A stretch of 64,000 bases of DNA from Aspidapion aeneum. Lineage: Eukaryota > Arthropoda > Insecta > Coleoptera > Brentidae. Below the pieces are notes generated by a model. It had not been told where the DNA came from and made no database searches. It was given only the letters and a program-made list of their open reading frames with translations. The stretch's first letter is position 1, and the number at the start of each line of letters is the position of its first letter. Location: the NCBI GenBank assembly GCA_963576565.1, contig OY755039.1, forward strand, positions 128,844,640-128,908,639, given 5' to 3'. Both the position numbers and the translations under genes were made by a program. Below, piece by piece: positions 56,481-64,000 of the stretch.

Positions 56481-58564
56481 GATCAATATTTTGGCCAAAA
56501 ATAGGCTTTTGCAGTTAAACTCTCTAATAACTTAAACGCAAATCAATAAAGAAATCTGAATTGCTAATATACAATTAAAAAATATTTTTTATTACCCCCC
56601 CCCCACTCTTGCCACCACCATTTTCGTGATTTATACTGCCTAAAAGCCCTTTAAAAAAGTGTATTATTTTTAATATGGTCTGCAAATTACACAGCCTCAC
56701 CAAAAATTATAAGTTGCAAAACTCAGAGGGTAGACCCCCCCAAATTCTCCTAATTTTGGTTCACTAAAATCCAGTTCCCGTAAAAAAATGTTTCAATTAT
56801 CGAATTTGCCCCTATTAGCCCCCCTCCTGGGGGGGTAAAATTTGATCTATTATAAAAATTCAAAATATATATATTCTTAAGTATGTTGGTCCACAGAACT
56901 AAAATTTAAGGATTAAAAATTTTGTAACCATTCAGTAACTCAATCCCCCCTTTTACTCCGTTTATTTGGGGGTCAAAACTTTACTTTTTTAATGGACATG
57001 AACAATTTATCATGTAAATATTTCTATTTGCTAAATTCAACGAAGACAATAAAAAAAATAATTCACTCAATTATCCCCTAAGTCACCCTTAGCACAAAGG
57101 CGTATCCGGGAGGGGAAGAAGGGCAGCTGTTGAGCTGTCCCCCTTTGTAACCAGGTTTTTTGAAATCGGAGATTGAAATTCGATTTCCCCCGCCCCCCCC
57201 TCTAAATTAAGAAGGCCATGGAATTCAGGAACCTGCCCCCTCCTCTGTTTTGGGTTGAATACGACCTTGCCCCAGCAACCCTTTTTCCTCCTTAAGAGAA
57301 GAAGCTGTAGACACTAAAATAAAAATTCATATAGAAGTTTAGTCGTGCCTATAGTAAGTTCCATACAAAATTTATTTATAGACTCCCACTCTCACGCCTC
57401 TCCCTGCCAGGGGGATGCTAAACAGTTTTTCTTGTTCTGGTTGGATTCAGCGAATATCTAATATTGCATTAAATAATTTTAATGTTCCTAAAAAGTGAAG
57501 TTTTTATGTATGTGGAGGTATTCATGGTAAAAAAGAGAGAATGAATCCGATGAATGATTTAAATTGAGGATAAATTTGTATTGATCATCAGATTTTAGTT
57601 TGGGGGGTAATAAGAACAAGTTAAATAATTAAAACCTATTTTTTTTTGTTTTACCACCTTAATAATTTTTAACCTAGTTAACCCCCCACCATTCTAAATT
57701 ATTGTTTTCCTCCCCCAGTAAAAATTATTCTATATTTGAATTTAGATACTCCAAATATCCCAAAACCGATGTTAAATGTTTGCAGTTTCTACTAATTTCC
57801 TATCTATTTTGGCGGCCATCTTGAATTTTTTCCTTGTTTTGTTAAAGTTCATTGCTAAGACAGGAGTTTTGATATCTATGATTCATTTTGTTCTTTAAAG
57901 GTACTTCGCTCATTACTATCTATAAGAAGACACACGGAAACACAAATTAAAATGCACTAGAATATGTACGGTCATGTTTAATAACGAATTTGGAGACTAT
58001 CGCACCTTTTCGCACCAACTCCGGAAAGTACATATCAGGACGAAAACATTTTTACAAAAATTAATATGAAAGTACATGAAAGCTTTTTTGTTAGTCCAAT
58101 GAAATATCGAGGAAAAAAAATTCATACGCTACTGGCACAATTTTTGTATCATTGGTATTTAAAGAATAGGATTAAAATCCATGTGACTAAAATTATCAAA
58201 AAATAAACTACTTACCTTTGGTTAAAAAAGTCATTTTTAAAAATTTTTATAACTCTTCGCACTTCTTAGAAATAGAACATTAAAGTTATTGAAAAATAAT
58301 GAACAATAAAAAACAATTGCTGATTGTCAGGAAATGTCAAATTCAAACAACGATATTTCGAAGCCTGCTTTGGCAATGAAGCCAATTATGCTGGAATTTT
58401 AAGGTGCCATTATTTAGCTTTAAAAAATATGTAACCAAACAGTTTTATTATTAAGTTAGTTTTTGCTATTTTTGGCCAAAATATTGGGGTTTCAGACTAA
58501 AGTGCGGCGCCGAGTTTTCCCGGCACCCAGATGGTGGCGCCGAGTTGGCGGTGTCCAGTTCGCG
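56481..58564. other. gene-less stretch
   Basis: AT-rich, with several C-runs and G-runs (56590-57250). No gene or defined element. At 58490-58564 a GC-rich GGCGCCGAGTT...CCGGCACCCAG phrase is imperfectly duplicated. Confidence 0.5.
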
Positions 58565-58572
58565 GCACCCAG

Positions 58573-58821
58573 AAGCGGCGGATCTAGGCGTCGGCAGAGT
58601 GGGCACCTGCCCACGACACCAGGCACTAGGGGCGCAGCAGCGAAATCGTATAGTGAGTATAATAAAGTAAAATTTAGGCAAAAGGAGCCAAGAGCGCGGC
58701 ACCCTTGCCTCGCGCAGTCAATTTTCCGTGAGTATGTGGTACAAGAAACGACATTTTTAGTACTGTGGCGGCGCGAAATTTTGTCTTTGCCCACAACGTA
58801 TTTTACCCCAAATCCGCCACT
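58573..58821. mobile_element. hAT-like MITE, 249 bp
   Basis: The left end AGCGGCGGATCTAGGCG and right end, inverted, AGTGGCGGATTTGGGGT. An 8-base direct repeat GCACCCAG flanks it at 58565-58572 and 58822-58829, which fits a hAT target duplication. GTGGGCA occurs near both ends. The frames running through it (58463-58972 and antisense) have no domain. Confidence 0.65.
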
Positions 58822-58829
58822 GCACCCAG

Positions 58830-59599
58830 TTGACCCATTCCGATCTACCCAACATACCGTGATGACGTGTGTCGTACCAAACTACATGTTCATCACTTTT
58901 TTGGCGGTGCCTTTCTTTAAGCATTCCAAAAACATCCTTTTGCCGGGAAACAATAATAAAACTTTGAATTAATTGATTGTGTATAGACCGCTTTTGTAGG
59001 TATAGCACATGAAGTATACTGAGTGCATGGTTTAGATTAATTGGGTGGATCAAAGACAGGCGGACGCTTCCATGCTGTGGAATCACCGAGAAGGCACGTC
59101 CCTTTTTATTGAAGATTCTCCGGAATTTCCGCAAAGGGAAATACAAACATAAGCAGCCGGAAAATTGCGAATAGTTTCGAAAGAAAAATAAACAGATAAG
59201 TGAAAATATTATTGTAGTTATTATTAATCTCTGTAATGGTTTCTTTAATCTGATATAGAAATAGAAAATATATACAAACCAAAAGATTTCAAGGTTTTCC
59301 CGTATATTTTTACACCATATCTAAAACGTTTATTTGAATAGATATCAAAATATGATAAATACAAAAGTTTTATAATTTTTTATGAAGTGTAAGAATCTTT
59401 GGGTCAGAATATCAAAAAAAAATTCTAAATGTCAAAATTTGACAGGTCGATGGTTTTTTTTTAATGGAACACCGTGCATATTATTTTAGATTTTTATAGA
59501 TATTTACTCTCTTATTTCAAGAAATGTTGATATTATTTTGCTAATCCGTTTTGGAAATATATGCGTTTAACTGTTTTAAAAACATAAATTCGTATTCGT
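58830..59599. other. gene-less stretch
   Basis: Nothing recognised before the 5' region of the Jockey element. Confidence 0.5.
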
Positions 59600-59751
59600 T
59601 CGATCGCAGTTCAGTACGGTTATATTGCATCGTACCTGCATGATAGTACTAACGAGGTCAAAGTCGAAGTTTGTTTTGTTTACAATAAACATCGCGCGCG
59701 AAATACCTGTGTTAAAAATCTATATACAATGTGTATTATAAATAATATATC

Positions 59752-61149
59752 ATGTTTAAAAGCAAAAAAAGTGTACCATCACCTGTGAAACTTGTTTTAA
59801 AAATTAGCGAAAAGCCCAAACAAAATCAAGAAAAAATGGATAATGCCGAATTATTTCAGGATAGCCATGCTAGATCACAAAATGAAGAAGTTTTATATAG
59901 CGAATGGAAAAAATCCCAAAACGAAACAAATTCACTTAGTGTACAAGTGGATTATCTCCGAAGTCAACTGGAAAGTATGCAAAGAAAATTTGCAGATTTA
60001 GAGACAAAAGTCACTAAAAAAGAAGAGTCTGACATGGACTACATTACTGATGAGGACGATCTGGCAAGAGAAACTGAGTGGATCAGACAAAAAGGAAAAG
60101 GTTGGAAAAAACGTCGAATGGATACTTCACTCTCACCACCACAACAAAGCTCGGGCACTGGAGAGCCCTCCAATAAAACACAAAATGAAGAACCCCCAAC
60201 TAAGGTTAAAAAAGCTCAATTACCTCCACCGATTATGGTAAATGGCGTAAATAATTTTAATGATATTTATGAAAAGTTAAATATCATACAAGGAGTTAAA
60301 ATAAAAGTTTTAAATAACGAAAATATTAAAATAAATGTACAAGACGCAGACAGCTATCGGCTGGTTACTAAAATGCTTAATGAAATAAAGCATCAATGGC
60401 ACTCATACGAAAACAAACAAATAAGGCCAATTAGAGTAATAGCGAATAGGCTACACTTCTCATGTGACCCACAAAAAATTGTAGCTGATCTACAAAAAAA
60501 AGGTTTTAAGGCACTGGAGGTCAGCAACAAACTTAAATGGAGAACAAGACAACCTCTTAATATGTTTATGCTCACATTTAGCCACGATGAAGATATCAAC
60601 AAAATTTTTGAAATTTCCGGTATCCTTGGGATTGAAGTGGAAATAAAAGCACTAAAAACCTCAAAGTTAGTCCCTCAATGCAAAAGATGCCAATCTTATG
60701 GACACACGCAAAAATATTGCGCTAAAGAACCACGTTGCGTAAAATGCACGGGGAAACATCTTACTGTAGAATGCCCCAAACCAAAAGAATCTGAGCCAAA
60801 ATGCATCCACTGTGGAGGCAAGCATCCTGCTAACTACAGAGGATGCCTTGTTGCTAAGGAAATACAAAAATTGAAAAATAAACCTAAGAAACCGAATCTC
60901 ATACCAAACGTGAGTACAAATAGACAAAACCAACAGACAAGAAACACAGTCACACAAAACTCTGTGACAAGGACATACAGCCAAGTAGCAGCAACAGCTA
61001 CTATACCTGATATTAATATCAGTAGTCAAAATACTATGGAACAAACACTACAATTAATTTTGGAGAAATTGAACAAACTTGATGAGCGATTAACTAAACT
61101 AGAAAGTAGCAATAACGGAGCTACCAATATGCCTCAAAATGGTCAGTAA
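59752..61149 (+). CDS. Jockey ORF1 protein (Gag-like, zinc knuckles)
   Basis: 465 residues, intact. It would bind the LINE RNA to form the transposition particle. Features in order: a basic N-terminus; a coiled coil at ~45-90 (repeated L/V heptads in SVQVDYLRSQLESMQRKF); a polar, low-complexity linker (~120-165); an RNA-binding middle region (~175-305) ending in a PRE_C2HC-like segment (PIRVIANRLHFSC, FMLTF); three zinc knuckles: CKRCQSYGHTQKYC (~310-323), CVKCTGKHLTVEC (~329-341), CIHCGGKHPANYRGC (~351-365); and a C-terminal coiled coil (LILEKLNKLDERLTKLES). The ATG at 59752 is the first in frame after the 5' region. The stop overlaps the ORF2 start in ATGGTCAGTAA. Confidence 0.88.
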   Translation: MFKSKKSVPSPVKLVLKISEKPKQNQEKMDNAELFQDSHARSQNEEVLYSEWKKSQNETNSLSVQVDYLRSQLESMQRKFADLETKVTKKEESDMDYITDEDDLARETEWIRQKGKGWKKRRMDTSLSPPQQSSGTGEPSNKTQNEEPPTKVKKAQLPPPIMVNGVNNFNDIYEKLNIIQGVKIKVLNNENIKINVQDADSYRLVTKMLNEIKHQWHSYENKQIRPIRVIANRLHFSCDPQKIVADLQKKGFKALEVSNKLKWRTRQPLNMFMLTFSHDEDINKIFEISGILGIEVEIKALKTSKLVPQCKRCQSYGHTQKYCAKEPRCVKCTGKHLTVECPKPKESEPKCIHCGGKHPANYRGCLVAKEIQKLKNKPKKPNLIPNVSTNRQNQQTRNTVTQNSVTRTYSQVAATATIPDINISSQNTMEQTLQLILEKLNKLDERLTKLESSNNGATNMPQNGQ

Positions 61150-63795
61150 TCTTAGAATCCTAGCTTGGAATGCCAATGGTCTCTTGCAACATCAGCAAGA
61201 CTTGCAAGTTATTCTAGACATAGAAAAAATTGACGTCTGTCTTGTGTCAGAAACGCATTTCACTAACCAGTCTCACATTAAATTTAAAGGTTATAAAGTG
61301 TATCATACAACTCACCCTAGCAATACTGCACATGGGGGAAGTGCTGTAATAATTATAGAAAATATATCACACTATGAGGAGATGGGATATAAAACCATAG
61401 AGATTCAAGCCACATTAGTAAGTGTAAAAACCAAAACAAATACATTAGTCATAAGTGCTGTCTATATACCACCAAGGCACTTACTAAAGAAAAATCAATA
61501 TCTTAATTTTCTCAGAAAATTAGGAAACCGTTTTATAATTGGAGGTGACTTTAATGCAAAAAATACCTACTGGGGATCTAGACTGACGAATTCTAAAGGA
61601 AAATAACTTTTGCAAGCTATTAGTGAATATCAATGTGAGCCGATATCAACTGGTAAGCCCACATACTATCCAACAAATCCAGGAAAAATTCCAGATCTAA
61701 TTGATTTTTTTATAGTAAAAAATATATCTTTAAGTTTTGTAGATATAGAAGAAAGTTTTGATTTACACTCAGATCATTCACCTATTATTCTAACTCTTAG
61801 TAAAAACATAATAAAGAAAGAAGCAAATATCTCACTAGTTAATAAACTGACTGACTGGATTAGTTTTAAACAAAGTCTGTCAGAAAAAATAAACCTATCA
61901 GTACCATTGCAAACGCCAGAACAAATCGATAAAGAAGTTGATTATTTTGTTACAAATATTCAACAAGCAGCTTGGGAAAACAGTCCAAAACCAAAGAGAA
62001 TTTTTAAGGGAAAAAACTATCCAAAGGAAATTAGAGACCTTATATTGGAAAAAAGGAAACTAAGAAGAAAGTGGCAACAAAGCCGTGATCCTCGGGACAA
62101 AACAAATCTCAACAACATGACGCAGCGCATTAGGCGAGAAATTCTAGTAATAAAAAATGAATCTATTAACCATTTTCTTAATGAACTTACAGATGATAAA
62201 AATACCGACTATTCCCTTTGGAAAGCAACCAAAGATTTTAAAAGACCAATTATCCAAATTCCACCCATACGAAAATCTAACAACCAGTGGGCAAGGAGTA
62301 ACGAAGAAAAAGCAGATATTTTTGCAAGTCATTTAGAAAAAACATTTCAGCCCCACGAAGCACCAGATGAACACTTTCATTTAAATGAACCCCATCAAAT
62401 CGAGGACCATATTAAGCTTACATCACCAAAAGAAATATTAACAGAAATCAAAAATATTAATTCGAAAAAAGCCCCAGGGTATGATATTATTAACGGGGTA
62501 GTCATAAAACAACTCCCCAGAAAAGCTATCGTAAAACTATGCAAACTAATGCGTCTTTTAGGCTTAGGTATGTACCTAAACTGTGGAAAGTTGCAGAAGT
62601 TATCATGATTCCAAAACCGGGAAAACCACTCCATGACGTGTCATCTTACAGGCCAATATCTTTGCTGCCAATTATATCCAAGCTCTATGAAAAATTATTG
62701 CTTAAAAGAATAAAACCCATCATAGAAAGACAAGAAATTATTCCATCTCATCAATTTGGTTTTCGAGACAAGCATTCCACGATAGATCAAGTACACAGAA
62801 TTACTAATATAATAGAAAAAGCACTAGAAGAGGGAAAAGTTTGTTCTGCAGTTTTTCTAGATGTAGCACAAGCATTTGACAAAGTGTGGCATGAAGGCCT
62901 TAATTTTAAACTAAAAAGGTTTCTGCCAAAACAATATTCGGATATTTTGGAATCATACATATCTGATAGACATTTTAGAGTAAAACAGGAAGACTCATAC
63001 TCAAATTTAAGAGAAATTCAAGCAGGCGTGCCCCAGGGTAGCGTACTAGGCCCTTATCTATACTTATTATTCACTTGTGATATCCCAAAGCCAGAAAATT
63101 GTCACTTAGCAACATTTGCCGATGATACTGGTTTATTGACGGTAGAAAAATCTATTGAAAAATGCATAGAAAAACTTCAGGATGCAGTCACCCAAATTCA
63201 CAGTTGGACCACAAAGTGGCGAATAAAATTAAATGAAACCAAATCAATTCATGTTGATTTTACAAACAAAAATATAAATCACATACAAATAACAATTAAC
63301 AACATTCCAGTACCATATTCGAATCAGGCAAAATATCTAGGTATGACACTTGATGCCAAATTGCGCTGGAAAGCACATGTTAAGAAAAAAAAAGAAGAAC
63401 TTGAGATAAGGTATAGAAAAATGAACTGGCTAATTGGAACGAAGTCCAATTTAACAATTCATAATAAGTTACTGCTTTATAGACAAATACTGAAACCAGT
63501 ATGGACATATGGTATTCAACTATGGGGTTGTGCTAAAGAGAGTAACATTCTAGTTGTACAGAGATTTCAAAATAAAGTATTAAGAAACATTGTGAATGCA
63601 CCTTGGTACGTTCGAAATAGTGACCTTCATCGAGATCTAAAAATCGAAACTGTAGCAGAGACTATAAAAAAGTACGCAAAAAGCCATGAAGATAGACTCC
63701 ATCGGCATGTGAATGTGGAAGCAATTCAGCTTCTAGACAATACTATGCTAGTTCGACGACTAAAAAGAGTGAAGCCGTTTGAGCTAGTAAACTAA
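61139..63795 (+). pseudogene. Jockey ORF2: endonuclease plus reverse transcriptase (broken)
   Basis: The ORF2 ATG lies inside the end of ORF1 (11-base overlap, +1 frame shift relative to it), consistent with coupled reinitiation. Endonuclease motifs: LAWNANGLLQHQ, LVSETHF, HGGSAVII and IGGDFNAKN. An in-frame TAA at 61604-61606 (after NSKGK) then interrupts, and HSDHSPIILTL continues in the same frame. A frameshift near 62549 moves the rest into the frame of 62539-63795. That part holds the reverse transcriptase: VAEVIMIPKPGKP, YRPISLLPIISKLYEKLL, HQFGFRDKHSTIDQV, FLDVAQAFDKVWH, AGVPQGSVLGPYLY, FADD and YLGMTLDAKLRWKAH. Catalytic residues are kept, so only two lesions separate it from an open frame, suggesting a fairly recent loss. 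It is inactive as it stands. Confidence 0.88.
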
Positions 63796-64000
63796 GTGAA
63801 TTACACATAAAACAAAATAATGCTATAAACACAACACAATTGTGAGTTACAGACTAAACAAAGTGGGGAGAACTGTTGAGTGAACCCTAAGTTTAAATCT
63901 GACTTTTCTAGTAAATTAAGTTAAAACAAAATTGCTAATGAGTCTTACTGACTAGATTGTAATAAAAAAAACACAGTGTGTTTGACAAAAAAAAACATAA

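Larger units (their letters stand above)
59600..64000 (+). mobile_element. Jockey-clade LINE, nearly complete, ORF2 broken
   Basis: The 5' region starts near a TTCAGTACGG initiator-like word (~59610). ORF1 is 59752-61149 and ORF2 61139-63795. The 3' UTR becomes A-rich at the window end (63963-64000). The gene order and the overlapping stop-start between ORFs are typical of Jockey. ORF2 has one stop and one frameshift. The 5' boundary is estimated, and the 3' end may lie beyond the window. Confidence 0.85.

Noticed and set aside
58463..58972. 169-codon open frame on the plus strand with 78- and 100-codon frames opposite
   Set aside because: It runs through a GC-rich MITE and its target duplications, has no recognisable domain, and competing frames are open on the other strand.
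1..64000. CRISPR array, bacterial operon or tRNA gene
   Set aside because: The spaced repeats here are MITEs and minisatellites without the regular repeat-spacer pattern, and I found no tRNA-like cloverleaf or GGTTCGAATCC-type B box.

Overview
The window looks like insect genomic DNA, but I cannot name the species. It is AT-rich and has no bacterial-style operons. It carries arthropod-type mobile elements: a mariner remnant, Jockey-superfamily LINEs, a pogo/Tigger-like MITE and a Polinton-type element. I see no host protein-coding gene and no tRNA or rRNA gene. Everything with recognisable coding capacity belongs to a transposable element, so this is a transposon-dense intergenic or heterochromatin-like segment.

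Layout. 1-400: 3' end of a mariner element with a broken DD34D transposase. 401-11390: no genes, but a dense set of non-autonomous DNA elements and foldback repeats, including a three-unit palindrome array at 8851-9233. 11391-13830: two different LINE reverse-transcriptase fragments, both on the minus strand. 14100-18416: a near-intact LINE whose ORF1 (PHD finger plus zinc knuckles) and ORF2 (endonuclease plus reverse transcriptase) lie in one frame, separated by a single UAG in the context CAA-UAG-CAA. 18440-24405: tandem repeats and old sequence.

24412-42359 is the centrepiece: a 17,948-bp element flanked by a perfect 6-bp target duplication (AATTAG). Almost all of it is one giant inverted repeat. 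Two ~8.7-kb arms, very similar by eye, surround a ~0.54-kb GC-rich core. Each arm carries one copy of a Polinton-type family-B DNA polymerase gene with a TATA-plus-initiator promoter, then a minisatellite, then ~2.9 kb of non-coding DNA. The two polymerase copies are broken at different places: a one-base insertion in an A run on the left, and a 58-bp deletion removing the ExoIII aspartate on the right. No integrase, packaging ATPase, protease or capsid gene is visible. The core has three 127-bp units with CCAAT boxes, YY1-like ATGGCGGC sites and 19-bp palindromes, next to GC boxes.

42366-59600 has no genes. It holds more MITE families (one of them with three copies across the window), two foldback elements with repeated ATGGCGG-type motifs, a Tigger-like MITE with TA duplications, LINE 3' tails and microsatellites. 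59600-64000 is a Jockey LINE with an intact ORF1 (PRE_C2HC-like region plus zinc knuckles) and an ORF2 broken by one stop and one frameshift. The window ends in or near its 3' tail.

The elements do not form one pathway. The LINEs copy themselves through RNA by endonuclease and reverse transcriptase. The palindromic element probably replicated with a protein-primed polymerase and inserted through an integrase supplied in trans. The MITEs depend on transposases that are not present here.
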